Origin: Cheilinus undulatus
Lineage: Eukaryota > Chordata > Actinopteri > Labriformes > Labridae
Direction: 5' to 3'
NCBI RefSeq assembly: GCF_018320785.1
Contig: NC_054882.1
Span: 27,098,719-27,162,718, forward strand
Length of the DNA stretch: 64,000 nucleotides
Notes under the pieces: generated by a model
The model's database searches: none
What the model was told of the DNA's origin: nothing
The model's input: only the letters and a program-made list of their open reading frames with translations
Program-made: the position numbers and the translations under genes
In this document: positions 11,646 through 24,289 of the stretch, in pieces
Position numbering within the stretch: position 1 is the first letter of the stretch
Layout: every line of letters begins with the position of its first letter

Positions 11646-13231
11646 CTGGAAACCAAAGACATAAGATACCTTACAATGGATCTAAGTCATGACAAGAACA
11701 AAGTTGAACACAAGATATGATGCTACATTAAAATCAAGTTTCCACCACCTTAGCTAAGTGCAAAGTTTTATTTGTTTTTGAGCATATTTAGATAACCTGA
11801 CACATCAGATTGACTAATATATATATATACACCCATTGCATGAATATATTGCCAATTCATCTGGGAAACCTCCCATACAAAGCATTTGGAAAGGGCAGGA
11901 CTATTTGAATGATGTGCATGAGGCAAATAAACTTTTCAAGCTCAACACAACATATGAGGTTGATCAGATGAAGCCCACAGGAGAAGTCGGGCTCAAGTGG
12001 ACCCTGCATCTCTTCTTGTCCACCAAAAATATCATAGAAATACACCTACTTTAAATTTTATGAGATGCCCAAGATACCTTTTTTGGTGGATCTAGATAAT
12101 ATAGGTACACCTACTACACCTTATATAACAATCCTTGGTCGAACATGCTGCAGTAAGGCCCCTGACAATAGCTAATTTATTCGTTTAAATCCAAAAATTT
12201 AAAATAACAAACTCCTGGGCACCAGTTTAGCTCAGGTAGAAGAGCAGGTGCCCATGTACAAAGGCAGTAGTCCTCAATGCACTGGTCACAGGAATGGCTA
12301 CTGGTCTTGGTGCTGTTTGGTGCATGTCTTCCCCCACTCTCTCATCCCATATTTCCTGTCTCTCTGTAGCTATCCTATCCAAATAAAGGCAAAAGACCCC
12401 TGAAAAATCTCACAACCAATAAGAATTTAAAAAAATAATAACAATAGCCATTTTTTATGGTACAGGTCCAAGAGACGACAAATTAGCATCTAGATTGGAC
12501 AAGGTCATTTTTAATTTTCTCTGATGGTAGAAGTAGTGGTAAGATTTTAAGATTTTACACACTTCTAATAGATTTAAAGTGAGGGCAATGCTGGGGGTGG
12601 GCGTGCTGGGATGATAGCAACTTCAAATTACGAGCAGGCATTTCATCCGCAATAAGAGCTACCTCTTTGCACAAACAGGCCTACATTTCTGTGCATTGCT
12701 GTTGAACCTTAATTTAAGATGACATATCCAACAGGCTAATCTCTAAACAATAAGACCCTAATATTGATTACTCAATCGATAGTCTACCGATAAACGACTT
12801 TAAACATTTCCCGTTCTTATCTTCTGCAGTTGTAATCCATAGAGTCGGGAATGACTGTGTACCTCTACAATAGCATGTGAGCTAATATTTACGGTACATT
12901 TTGCTCTGTAAATACAAAATTGTATCCACACAATAAGCTTCTTCATAACTTAATGAAAAAGCTCCTTGTACGCTGTGTAGCATCCCTGCAGGGCTACAAC
13001 AGCAGAGCTAGGCTGAGCTGTGTGCAGGCTGTTACATAACAACATCTTTACACGTGAGCTCAGCACAAGGGCAGCATGAACGCACACACCTTTCTCTTGT
13101 TAACTATCTAGGCCACAAACACACGGTTTCCACATCATTTTTACAAGAATAACGTTCCTTAGATATAGGTCTTTATAAATATGTTAGAATTATGTAACTG
13201 TGGCAACACAGTCCACTGTTTGAGCACTCAC
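11646..13231 (-). other. gpatch2l intron 1
   Basis: About 1.6 kb between non-coding exon 1 and the first coding exon. It contains a short TA run (11816-11829), a SINE at 12211-12436 and otherwise no recognisable feature. The ORFs at 11836-12054 resemble no family I know. Confidence 0.6.
12211..12436 (+). repeat. tRNA-derived SINE in gpatch2l intron 1
   Basis: The head reads GGGCACCAGTTTAGCTCAGG followed by TAGAAGAGC, a good tRNA A-box. The body contains CTCATCCCATATTTCCTGTC and ends in AATAAAGGCAAAA. AATAACAA occurs on both sides (12203-12210 and 12437-12444) and is a plausible target duplication. It belongs to a different subfamily from the 272-448 SINE, but the 3' body is of the same general kind. 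Confidence 0.7.
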
Positions 13232-13330
13232 CAGTCGCAGCTTGTCTTGTTTTGTTTCGGCACAGCTGGGACAGCAGACGCACTTCCGCCCTGTGCTCCA
13301 GCCAATCAGAAGTCTGCTCGTCTCTGTGAC
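13232..13330 (-). promoter_or_regulatory. gpatch2l promoter and non-coding exon 1
   Basis: On the minus strand there is an inverted CCAAT (CCAAT at 13302-13306 on plus) and an ETS-type GGCGGAAGTG (complement of 13281-13290). About 50 bases further comes a strong splice donor, GACTG/GTGAGT (GT at 13231-13230). This is the layout of a TATA-less housekeeping promoter with a short untranslated first exon. The first coding exon starts at its own acceptor 1.6 kb downstream, so an upstream non-coding exon is required; this one fits. The transcription start (about 13270-13290) is inferred. Confidence 0.65.
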
Positions 13331-13868
13331 GCTCCTGCAAAACATCCCAGCTCTTCGGCGGAGTGTTACGTGCAGATAAGGACCAAAATTTGTGTGTTCT
13401 TCAGATAAATTGTTTAAATTTCCCCCCAGTGACAACAAGGCTTAGAAAACAAGCCAGTATGCAGTTTTCTATATTTACCCGTAGAGCGTCGTAGTTTTTT
13501 TTCCAGTCATACCGACCGTACAGTATCACTTGTTGTAAACCCCCGCAAATAAAAAAATAACTTGTTTACTTAAAATGACATGTACTAGTTTATTTCCTCT
13601 GATATAATAATATAATACTACATTAAGTTTTCTGAGTTGTTTTCCCCTTTGATTTAGGGGGACTTTGAAATGATTATTTGTTTTAATTCAGATTAAATAG
13701 TGTAAAACACTCAAACAAGAGGGCAAATCATAAAGAAATAACCATTTCACTTGAAATGTTAGAGATTTTAATTGTCACTGGATCCTCTTCAGACCTAGTT
13801 TTCCAGTTCAAGAAATATTTGACACAGTTTGTAAAAAACTTCTGTGTTTATCTGTTGTATCTTTAAAG
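13331..13868. other. gap upstream of gpatch2l, no gene
   Basis: AT-rich sequence with no recognised element. The first 100 bases may still belong to the gpatch2l promoter. Confidence 0.35.
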
Positions 13869-15298
13869 GTTGGATAACATACTCAGTATTCACCCCCTGG
13901 GATGTTTTATGGGGGGGGCTTTAATGTCAAAGTCAAACAGATTTCTACAAAGTAATTTCAATTGAAAATATGTAATACAGATGACAGCACAAATATTCTC
14001 TGTCCTAATTCAACAGAGATCTAGCTGTCTCACAATTAGTGAAATTGGGATCACCTGAGTGCAGTGAATGTGTCTCAAGTGATTTTAGTCTAAAGACACC
14101 TGTGTCTGGAAGGTCCAGTAACTGGTTAATCAGTACTCCTGGCTACCATTACATCATGAAGACAAAAGAACATGCCATTCAACTCAGATCAAAGGTTATT
14201 GGAAAGTACAAGTCAGAGATAGATACAAAAACATTTCCAAGGCACTGAACATCCCTGGAGTTCAGTTAAATCCATCATCAGGAAATGGAAGGAATATGGC
14301 ACGTCAATCTGTCTACTTCAGGCCGTCCTCACTGAGTTACCATGCAAGAAGGCCACACGTTTCAGCAGCTGAATTGGGAGAAACTCTGCATACAACAACT
14401 GTTGACCTGGCTTTTCACCTGTCAAAGCTTTTTGGGAGTTGCAAAGAGAAAGCCACTGTTGAAGAAAACTCAGATTAAATCTCGACTAGAATTCGCAAAA
14501 AGGCATGTGGGAGACTCCATGGTCAAGTGGAAGAAAAATCTTTGATCTGATGAGACCAAAATGAGCTCTTTGACTATTAGACAAGACACTTTACGTGGCA
14601 AACACCAATCCCTGTACATCACCACAAAAACACCATCTCCACTGTGAAGTATGATGGTGGCAGCATCATGCTGTGGAGATGCTTCTCGCAGCCGACCATG
14701 GAAGGCTTGTAAAGGTAGAGGGTAAAATGAATTTGGCAAAATATAGGAAAATCTTGGAGGACAATCTTATTCAGTCTGCAAGAATTTCAGCTTGATAGAA
14801 GATTTATTTTCCAGCAAGACAATGACCTGAAGATCACAGCGACAGCTACACAGAAATGGTTTAAAGACAACAAGGTGAATGTTCTGGAGTGGCCAAGTCA
14901 AAGCCCAGACTTCAGTCCAATAGAGAATTTGTGGCTGGACTTGAATAAGGCTGTTCACACCTGATCCCTATGCAACTTGACAGAGCCAGAGCAGTTTTGC
15001 AAAAAGAATGCAGTAAATTTTCAGTATGTACAAGCCTTATTGAAGCCTATCCACATAGACTCAGTGCTAAAGGTGTATCTACTAAATGCTGACTTGAAGG
15101 TGGTGAAAATGTATGCAGTTACCTTTTTTAAACGTGATTTATTTTTATTAAACTGACATTAATTTGTAGAAATCTATTTTCACTCTGACATTTATATTTT
15201 TTTGTCAAAAGGAACCAAATTGTATTGACCGTGATTGATTCATAAAATCAATAAAATGTTCATCATCAAAGGGAGTGGATACTTTTTTATAGGCACTG
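13869..15298 (+). mobile_element. Tc1-like element (family B), nearly full length
   Basis: The right end reads AAAGGGAGTGGATAC...ATAGGCACTG followed by TA (15299-15300). The left end, CAGTATTCACCCCCTGGGAT, is the matching terminus but is worn in its first bases. A plus-strand transposase remnant lies inside. The copy at 55354-56890 is the same family in the opposite orientation. Confidence 0.85.
14156..15090 (+). pseudogene. Tc1-like transposase (family B), decayed
   Basis: ATG at 14156 starts MKTKEHAIQLRSKVIGKYKS, the usual paired-like helix-turn-helix start of this Tc1 group. The second DNA-binding helix follows in another frame (SIIRKWKEYGT). The catalytic part keeps SDET after an in-frame stop (first acid), FQQDNDLK (second acid) and SPDFSPIENLWLDL (third acid E). 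All three catalytic acids are therefore still present, but stops and frameshifts destroy the reading frame. Confidence 0.8.
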
Positions 15299-15300
15299 TA

Positions 15301-18123
15301 TTTTTCATTCTTCACAGAGTATACTCACCTCTAAATTCCCTTTCTTAGAATGGCTTTGTTATGCATCATCCCAAGAACTTCTAGGAATTATGGAATAGTT
15401 CACTCAAAATGCATACACATGTAGTTGTCTTAGTCTATAGTTGGTTCACCCTGAAGCAGAAGGGTGAATCGACAATTAGTGGATATTTAAGGCCCATTTT
15501 TAGGAGTAAAAATATGCTAGATGTTCCTACATGTCTTTGTTTGTAACACAGAGCGGTTATCCTTTGCCGAATTGGTCGCTTCAAAAGCAAAGAAAGAGTA
15601 TACCCACTTCTCTAGGCACCACTACACCACTGATTATACTGTAAGTTAAACTTTCAATAAACCCATCCAATGAAAGCTATTTTGCCAAGCTGTAATAAAA
15701 ATCAAAAGACAAAGTTCTACCTTGTGAACTAATCTACATGTATGTAAAATATAAGTGACAAGGTGTAATCTTCAGATGAAACACAGCCCCATGTAGAAGT
15801 TATGATTAGTTGTAGATTACATTAATTCTATTACCTCTGAACCTTTTAAAACAATAGTGTATTAATAAATGTTTTATATGTAACAACTGTCAGTAATGAA
15901 CAATTGTCTCTCAAAGCTGCAGTGTAGCTGAATGAAACAGAAAGTCATTTAGCACTTCTTTCATCTCTCAGATGAAGGCAGCCCAAATAATAAAAAATAA
16001 AAGTCTGTGAAAACGAGCACAAAAGCCATTTAATCGCTCTCATCTTCCTCTTAATAACTGCAAATTTCCCCTTGGGCCCCTGGGAGAGGGCCTCTCTGTG
16101 CCTCTGCCACCTTATCTGTCGCGTCCATATTTCAGCGTGCTGAGCGGCTCCCTCAGTACCCAGCCCCCGGCCTCCTCTCGTCGGGGCCTGTGGGGAAGTT
16201 GGGCTCCTGGGCCCGCCATTGTTCTGGCCTGGGTGGAAAGTCCGGGGAGAGTCCTGAAAGCTGAAGAGAGGGAATATTAAAAAAAAACTTGAGCCACTGC
16301 TTCATTAAGTGGGAGCCCTTCTCAAGCAAACATATCTGAAACGGCCCCTTTTCAGAAGCGGTAATTAGCAATTTGGAAACCTTGCCCCCTCAGGATATAC
16401 AGTTTCAATTTAGTCAGCAGCTTTAGATTCTTTGGCACTTAATATTCATTGTTTCTCCCATCTTCCCAATTTCTCGACGTACATTGTCTAGTCTTTCACT
16501 GGTGATAAAGTGTTTTATCTTTCATGTAATTCTTCTTTTCAATGAGCCCTTTAGCAAGAGAAGTTAATTTTTATAAATAATTTTCAAAGGGATTTGTGGA
16601 GAATGTGACGGGTGTGATAGCAAAGTGCTCTTCAGGAAGTGCCAGGCTGAATATCATACAGAGCGTGGGCTTGATTGATTAGGCCTGGCTGTAAATAGTG
16701 AATAAGAAAAGTTTCTGCAACTTACAAAGAAGTTTTAACTGTGGAAAATCCTCCTGGACTAATGACATGGATCCCTGAGAAAAATATACTCAAATTTTAA
16801 TGGCAAAACTTGATAAAAGTGATAAACACAGACCTTCATCAAGGTAAAAAAAAAAATAGTTTAAAAAAGCTTTATAATTGACACTGCCTCTTTATTACGG
16901 TGTTAAATTGTTTACCCATATTCTACAGTTACTGACTTATTAAAACTGGCATGGTAAACCTTTTGCATAGGTTTAATGGCAAATGTTTGCAAACTGCTTA
17001 TTAAGCCGAGCCACATATTGCACCTCAGGGGGGCCAGACTGACACTTATCTCTGCCACCATGGAGCCTTTGTTTCAAAACGCTACCACTTCCATTCATTT
17101 CCAATCAGCATTGTCTAATAGAAATAATTGATTTTTGCCTCTTCTCCACAAATGAAAAACGCTTGTGATTAAACATTTTGTCTCTAAATCTAAATTCCAA
17201 GATTGTCATCAACACTTGAGAAAAAAGGGGAACTCATTAAAGCAAAAAAGGGAGAAAAAGAAGTAGCTAAGATGTGAAAAGAGGAGGCAGGGAATGAAAT
17301 AATGAATGGAGTCCGAGTGAGCTATCTTTCCCAGGCAGAGCGCCACTAGGGATGCAAACTCTCAGCCACCAGAAATGAGCTACCTATCTGTGAAAAGAGT
17401 GACTGCTCCATCCTATTTGATTTGGCTCTCCTATCATCTCTTAAGAAGATGTCAGCCTTGCTTCTTCTATTGCTCTGAGCTTTTATCAACCCGGAGACGA
17501 TTTCCCTGCAAAAAAAAGAGGGGGGGGGGGCGCATTTCAGTGCCTTTCAGGGAGCAACACTAAAGAATAAGTGTTATGCGATAAAAAGGGGGTTGTTAAA
17601 TAGATCTGTCTATTTGTATGGTAATAATGATCGCTTAAAGACTCACGGCTCCGTGACTTGTAGAACAAGGAAACAAATCTGTATTCAGGTGTTGTGTTAA
17701 CACGACTCTCCCAACGACCTTGTGAAACTTTCATACAGTAAAAAATGAGTTGGATTCCTGAGTTTTTTTCCCTCTTTATTTGGCTCATTCTTTTCCCTGT
17801 CCTTTCAAAACAGAGGAGACCCTGCACGGAACAAAGCTGCCCAGCTCAAACTACTACAGCTCTCTGCACTTCTAATGATCTCTGTCAGAGTTTTTATTGA
17901 CTGATGTAGACCTGATTGGGCTTTTAAATGCAGTAAAGAGTATTTAATACAGTCAACTGCAAGGAAGTCACAACAGAGGACCTGGAAATTACACATACTT
18001 GGATGCATTTGATATGATGGGTTTCAATCCCTGACTTGTACTTCGTATCAGGCACAGCTCATGGGCAATACACACATTTACAACTGTTTCAACAAAGATC
18101 AATAAGTGATTACAACCCCTCTC
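15301..18123. other. Repeat-poor intergenic stretch, candidate conserved DNA at 16020-17110
   Basis: No exon was recognised on either strand. 16020-17110 has higher complexity, long stretches without homopolymers and no repeat signature, which is how vertebrate conserved non-coding elements usually look. An 11-base G run lies at 17520-17530. Confidence 0.4.
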
Positions 18124-18439
18124 TACAGGTGCATCTAAAGAAAACTAGAATATCATGAAAAAGGTTTTTTTTTTAAGTTTTTTTTTTAAGTGACATGTTT
18201 CAATACTTTTTGTGTTTTAATGTTGATGATTACGGCTTAAAGCTAATGAAAATTAAAACTCCAATATCTTAAAGTATTAGAATATCACAAAACATCCATG
18301 AAAAAAGAGGAATTATAATACAGAAATGTTGACCTTCTAGAAAATGATGTTCATTTATGCACTCAGTAACTGGTTGGCTCCTTTTGCACAATTACTGCAT
18401 CTATGTGATGTGGCATTGAGCCAATCAGTCTGTGGCACT

Positions 18440-19345
18440 GCTGAGGTGTTATAAAGCTCAAGCTGCTCTGATAGCAGCCTTTAGCTTGTCTGTATTGAGT
18501 CTGGTGTCTCTCATCTTCCTCTTGACATTTCCCCAGAGATTCTCTGTAGGGTTCAGGTCAGTTGGCTGGCCAATCAAGCACAGTAATACTGTGGTCAGCA
18601 AACCAGTTTCTGGTAGTGTTGGCTTCCCTATGGGCAGGTCACAAGTCCTGATGGACAAGGAAATCAGTATCTCCATAAAGCTTCTCAGCAGATGGAAGCA
18701 TGAAGGTCTCTAAAATGTTCTGGTGGGCTGCTGACAGCATTGACTCTGGACATGATAAAGAACAGCGGACCAACACCAATACCAAACCATCACTGACAGT
18801 GGAAAATGAAAACACCTGATTTCTAACACCTTGGTTTCTGTGCCTCTCAGATCTTCCTCCAGACTCTGGGACCTTGGTTTTCAAATGAAATTCAAAATTT
18901 ACTTTAATCTGGAACAGGACTTTGGACCACTAAGTAATGGTCCTTAGCCCAGGTGAGAAGTTAATAATGTTGTCTGTGGTTCAAGATTGGCTTGACACCT
19001 AGGAACACGACACCTGTAGTCCATTCCCTGGACACGTCTATGTGTGGTGGATTTTGATAAACTGGTTCTAGACTCATTCCACTCCTTGTGAAGATCCCCA
19101 GAGTTCTTGAATTTGCCTTGTTTGACAATCCTCTGAAGGCAGAGCTCCTCTGTAACACCTGTGCTCTTTTTCTTACCACACTTTAACCTTCCAGTCAACT
19201 TACCATGGATACGCTTTGATACAGCCTCTGAGAACAGCCTGCCCTTTCATCAGTGACCTTCTGTGGCTTACCCTCTTCGTTGAGGGAGTCAGTGATAGTC
19301 TCTGGACAATAGTCAGGTCAGCATTCTTCCCCATGATTGCAGTTG
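18440..19345 (-). pseudogene. Tc1-like transposase (family A), decayed
   Basis: The minus-strand translation holds, in order but in shifting frames, a helix-turn-helix end near HIDVSREWTTGVVFLGVKP and the block NPTENLWGNVKRKMRDT (about 18500-18560), which is the Tc1 NPIENLW motif with the third catalytic acid. Several stops and frameshifts are present. It is the only family A copy here that retains much of the N-terminal coding region. Confidence 0.65.
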
Positions 19346-19419
19346 TGTGGACTGAACAGAGTTAGAGAATGAAGGCTCACGAAACCTTTGCAAATTGGAC
19401 TTTTCAACAATATTCAGAA

Positions 19420-19632
19420 AAGGAACCTTTGCTATAGCAGATTTTATCTGCAACGCCTGGGAGAAAAGGCAGAGTGTTTACTACTGAGCTGGGAAAAGAT
19501 CACACAACTTTGTAATTGTTATAAATTTATCTTAAAATACAGCAAATGTATTTCTGGTGTCTTACAAACCCATGAGGGTTGGGCACTTTTTGTGCATGAC
19601 ATGTAAATAAAGTACAATCAATCAATCAATCT
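19420..19632 (+). repeat. Probable non-LTR 3' fragment nested in Tc1
   Basis: Sequence that does not belong to Tc1 interrupts the element between AATATTC and the resumption CCAATATTTTGAGATAC. It ends in short tandem units, AATCAATCAATCAATC (19617-19632), as 3' tails of CR1/L2-like elements often do. CAATATT occurs on both sides. The family is not identified. Confidence 0.4.
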
Positions 19633-19735
19633 ATTCCAATATTTTGAGATACTAGATTTTTGATTTTCGTGAGCTGCAATCATCAACATTAAATAAAAGT
19701 CTTGAATTTTTTTACTTTGAATGAGACGAATCGAC

Positions 19736-20890
19736 AATAAGATAACTTTCTAAAGTAAATCACAGGATAAAATGAGCTTTTAACTGACAAGAAAAATGTT
19801 TTGCACCTTACTGTAATGCATTCATCATTATATAATGATTATGACTGTTCCTTAAGAAAAGAAAATAATTAAATGGCATGACAAAAATAAACCAAATCCA
19901 AACTATAAGTTCAAAATGTGAGCTAGACATCTAACATACATAAATTGATCCTCAATTTCTTTCCATATTATTTGTAAACCTCCTTTTATAAGCAACACAT
20001 CCCCCCAACAAACGCAAACTTTGTCCCCTTTTTAACCATTAAATTAAAGCATTAATTTCCTTTAAACAGACCATATCTAACCCTCTTTAAATACCTGGAT
20101 ATAGACATAAGTCTGTCAAAGAGTTAATTATTTAATATTAAAAATGTGAGAAAAAAAAGAAAAGAAAAAAATTGAGGAAAATGTCTACATGTAGATGGGT
20201 AAAATAGGTGAAATGCTATCTTTTGGTAAACTGTATCAATACTACTTTCCGTATCTTGTGTTTTGTTTTTAAGGTCTGTAAATGCAACACAGTTACACAC
20301 GAGAAACATCAAATGAGACAGAAATAACATTTAAAGATTTTTTTTAAAGACAAATTCTTCAAAGTGTAGGCTAATCACTCTTCAACTTCCTACAAAATCA
20401 TCATTATGTTCAATTTGTGCTTTTCCTCAGCACTGCATTGCTCTCCATGATGTGTGCTTTTGAACGGAGGAGGAAGAGGAGGTTGCAGACTAAATAGGGC
20501 TCAGGTTGATTAGCATGCTCACTCTGGCTGATTAATCAGCCTCTGTAAGGTGGAAAGAAGCACCATTTAAGTCTGATTAGGGCCAGAATCCACAGGTAAC
20601 ATCCACAGAGGAACTCTGCAACGTTCGTGTAACCCCACCACTTTTACATCACATATTTCACTAAAAACACACCTGCTCCATGTAGGTAAGGTATGGTATG
20701 TTTGCATTTAGATTTGATAATGGTAGGGAAAATAAATCAAAAATGAAATCCCAGTCAGTTGAGACTTTTTTCACCAGATAAAGCAAATTATTGAAAGCTA
20801 AATAAGATTGAAACCCTCAGTAATGGAGCTCTTCTTTTTCACAAGATTTAGGCTCTTCAGAAAGAGCTATCACCAAAAAACACAAAGCTA
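19736..20890. other. gap, no gene
   Basis: AT-rich in the left part and somewhat more complex at 20400-20640. No exon or repeat was recognised. Confidence 0.35.
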
Positions 20891-20893
20891 GAA

Positions 20894-21340
20894 CAGTGGT
20901 CCTCAACTGGTGGGTTGGGACCCAAAAGTGGGTCACAGAGCTGTTTTTTAGAAAGATTTAGAAAAAGTTAGTGACATAAAGTCTATGATGCATGGAAGTC
21001 CTGAGGGGACATACACCCATATATTTGATTTTACTGTCAACATGCCTTCATCTCCCATTAAAATGGGTGTTAAGACTGAGTCATATTTACTACTGTATTG
21101 TTGATTTGTGCATTCGTGTGTGTTATTGTTAGAGAGGATCGGTTTAAAGTCTTTAATTCACTGATTAAAAAAATAGTCCCACCTGTGTCGCTAAGGGTAT
21201 TTTTTACCCCTTTAAATCCCATTAAAAACACATTTTTTGAATACACTACCATTGCAGTGTTGTATGTTTTTTTTTTCAAATCAAGGTAGTAATTGTAAAA
21301 ATAATCTGTTGCCGCAGCCCTTCTACAACTGGTTTTTACA
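20894..21340. mobile_element. Probable hAT-type MITE
   Basis: It begins CAGTGGTCCTCAACTGGTGG followed by GTTGGGACCCAAAAGTGGG, the start of a widespread fish hAT-derived repeat. The right end near 21320-21335 (TACAACTGGTTTTTAC) is only a poor inverted match, so the right border is uncertain. Confidence 0.55.
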
Positions 21341-23098
21341 TTTTTATTAAATTTATCTCAGAGATGGCAAAGTCCAAAACAAAAACTGGTAACCAAACTT
21401 ACTCAGGTTTTGTTCAGTAACAGCTAAGACAGACTTTATGCAAAGTTGCTGTGACATTTGAACTGAGTGAGTTTTACATTAGAGCAATATGACTCTTTCA
21501 AACTGGAGAGGGAACACCCATCAACCAGAGGACATTCACTCTTTTTATCAGGTACACTTCATTCTGAGTGGAGCTAGACCAAAGTGTGGCTTTAACTCTC
21601 CCCCACTTAAAGAACCAAAGTTAACACATTTTTGTTTGGTCTTATGTGAGAGTCTTTCTTTTTTACAGCCAGGAGTATTTCCTGTTTTTTCACTTTTTCT
21701 TCAGTAAACAAAAGGACATCTCTGCTGGTTCAAGCTCCCACTTTCCTGCGTTTGAGTGTTTAAGGTTCACCCACACCTCCTGCTATTGTCCAGCCCTACA
21801 GCCAGCGATTGGCTCCAGTGGCCTTCCTCAGCCTGGTCACCCGTTTCCATTTATCTACTGGGATAACTATAAAAATCTGTCAGGAGCAGGGTGGGTTTTC
21901 TCGCTCAGCTCAGCCTGGCTGGCAGATTGAGAGCCCCCTGTAATGCACAAGTCTGTTTTTATTATTCTTGCTGGGGGAACACTATTTCATCAAGTGCATG
22001 ATTCCACAGAGGAGAGGAGATAGCCACGGCACGGCTATATTTCTTCCAATCAAACATACCAAGGGGAAAAAATGAGTGGGTGCCATCAAATCCCAGAATA
22101 ATGCTGCCAGATTTTATGTAAAAAGAAGGACTGATGGACAAATACAGGAAGGCAAGACAAGTTTAATGACGTGTGTTCAGGAGCTGAGATTGGAAAACTG
22201 ACAGAGAAAAGCAGCCTCTTTGCCGGAATATAAATTGTTGTGCGCTGTAAAAAGGCTTTTATCTGGAGTGAATATGGGACGAAATACACAGGTCAGGGTT
22301 AAGTCATTTTCTCCGGCAAGTTAAGCGAATAATGAAGGCGAGCCCGCGCAGAGAGGAGCACTGCTACTGCCAGTTTGTCTTCATTTATTATGCCAAATCT
22401 CATGATTTTGGCGTTGGCGCAGTGAGTGCTCTGGCGCGCACCGGTGGACGACATATCGCTTAATTTACACAAGGTAATGAAAGCAGGGAATGGGAGGACA
22501 AAACAATTTACCTGCTGACACGGGAAGAAGTGATTTGCGAACATGGGGGGTGAGCGAAAGAGCAGGCAGAGGGCCAGGGCCAAAGGGGTGGAAGAGGAGC
22601 ACAGATAGGGATGAGGGGGAGAAAAGAAGGAGAGAGGGGGGAGGCAGGAGAGAATAAAGGAGAGGGGAAAAACAAAAGGATAAAACTGAGGGAGAGGCTT
22701 CAACCCCTGCTCGTCAGGTGATGATGACGGCTTCAATGAGGCAACAGTAAACTCAGTCTCCCCCTTCCCCACTGACACACAAATACACACACACTCGCAA
22801 TCAGGAGGCGAAATTGACCTCAAATCTGGAGGGTCTGTGCTGACAAGGCCCTTGTTTTACTCCTCCTTCCCCAACAATTGTAATCACTTATCAGAGAGCC
22901 ACTTGTGAGACAGGGATGGGCAGCTTTAACATCACTCTGGAGCTGCAACAGGTATTTTTGACCAAGAGACCAAATCTGTCTCTTCTGTCCGACAGCAAAA
23001 TTTTGCTGACCAGTGAATAATTTAGTTTGGATCATTTTAGTAACGGAGTTCTCTGCCAGAAAGATGTCTCCAACAAGCATTAGTATTCTGTGTCCTAA
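21341..23098. other. Repeat-poor intergenic stretch
   Basis: No exon was recognised. The 174-codon minus-strand ORF at 22299-22823 lies in low-complexity purine-rich sequence (22540-22700) and has no family features. 22030-22500 looks like possible conserved non-coding DNA. Confidence 0.4.
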
Positions 23099-23136
23099 TA
23101 CGAGGTATGGCCATTAAATATTTTCTGCACTCTGAG

Positions 23137-24112
23137 TAGGGATGGGAATCGAGAACCGGGAAGTTGAGAACTGGTTTCAAATGGTTCAAGCCATCATCAT
23201 CATTTATGTTTAATCTCAACGATTCCCTTATCAGTGCCTTACTTCCACATGCCTTGAAAAACAGCCTCGTGACAGGCAGTCAGTGAAGTGAACAAGAACA
23301 GTGAAGCTGAGGAAACAAACATGGTGGTCAGTCACAAAAACAGGCTGGCAAGCGGTCAAAAGTGTGGCTTCAATATACAAAAAATGACACGAGCAGCGCA
23401 ACGTGAAACGTCTGTTGAACAGTGATTTTATGCAAGACATGGATCTTTTTGCCAAAAAACAGTTAATTTGGCACAAGATATTTCATTTCTACATGCCCAG
23501 AGATGTAGGACCAGAGACTATAGCATTATATTTATTTTAAGGTTTTATCTGGTAAAAAACAACACTAGGATTGTATTCTAATTCAAGTTCAGAGATTGAA
23601 AAATCCAGAGGTCATTTTGTTTTAACCAACCAGAAAAAAAAGTAAATGTTCTAGCTGGGCAAACGTTCGTCAGGGATTCTGCTAGCACTTTGGCTAATGC
23701 GTCCCCAAGCTTGCAAAATTAAACGTGATTAATATAGATTAAAAATGAATGTTATTTGATCATGATTAATCTAAATTAATCCACAGCAACCCTGTGATTA
23801 ATCTGATTAAAAATCTTAATCATTTGACAGCACTAGTTCTAGCATGTTCTCCTTCCTATCACCTGATGGTTCACATTTTTAGTTATCAGAACTGTTTATC
23901 ATAGCCAGTAGTTGAAGTGTGCTTGTCATTGACTCTCACTGAAGGTGGCATATATCTTGTTCAGTATTCAGAGAGAAAAACATATGTAGTCTTTTTCCAA
24001 AATGAAAATTAACAAAAAAGGAATCGATAAGGTAATTGATAAAGAATTGAATCGATAAGCAGAGTCTACAATGACATTAATATCACTAAAATCTTATCAA
24101 TTCCCATCCCTA
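23137..24112. mobile_element. hAT-like element nested in the mariner
   Basis: Terminal inverted repeats TAGGGATGGGAATCG (left) and TAGGGATGGGAATTG (right, inverted) are nearly perfect. The 8-base flanks ACTCTGAG and CTAATGAG agree at only their last four positions, so the target duplication is decayed or the border is off by a few bases. No transposase was seen; probably non-autonomous. Confidence 0.65.
23656..23835. mobile_element. Small third-level insertion with 8-bp duplication
   Basis: A 180-bp segment is flanked by an exact 8-bp repeat GTTCTAGC (23648-23655 and 23836-23843), the hAT target length. Its right part contains many GATTAAT words and ends AATCATTTGACAGCACTA. That end resembles the start of the repeat at 49257, TTAGGGCTGTCAAAAGATTA, in inverse. 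The left terminus does not match the right one well, so it may be a truncated copy. Confidence 0.45.
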
Positions 24113-24289
24113 CTAATGAGAATAAACTATGTGGTTCACAGTTATGCCCAGTGTTATATATAAAAGGTTGAGTTTTCACACACAGCTGCTGTAAGTTTCC
24201 AATAATTGACGTCTTTAGTTCACTGCTGATTGAAGTGCACGTTTTTTCTAAGGTGTTGGAAAATGATTAGCTCAAAGATGAGCATTACA

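Larger units (their letters stand above)
18126..19735 (-). mobile_element. Tc1-like element (family A), second copy, right end lost
   Basis: TA (18124-18125) precedes CAGGTGCATCTAAAGAAAAC, a variant of the end seen at 8940. The interior follows the family A order: inverted repeat, then the minus-strand transposase C-terminus (about 18440-18960), then the N-terminal coding region (about 18960-19340). The right inverted repeat stops near 19735 and the terminal 40 or so bases are missing. An unrelated insert of about 200 bp sits at about 19420-19632. Confidence 0.75.

Noticed and set aside
11642-11662. Upstream in-frame ATG giving seven extra residues (MSLVSST) on GPATCH2L
   Set aside because: A good acceptor (TTTGGTTTCCAG) lies between it and MMDEL, so these bases are intron. 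The known family start is MDEL.
22299-22823. 174-codon minus-strand ORF
   Set aside because: Lies over a purine-rich low-complexity tract and has no domain or splice support.
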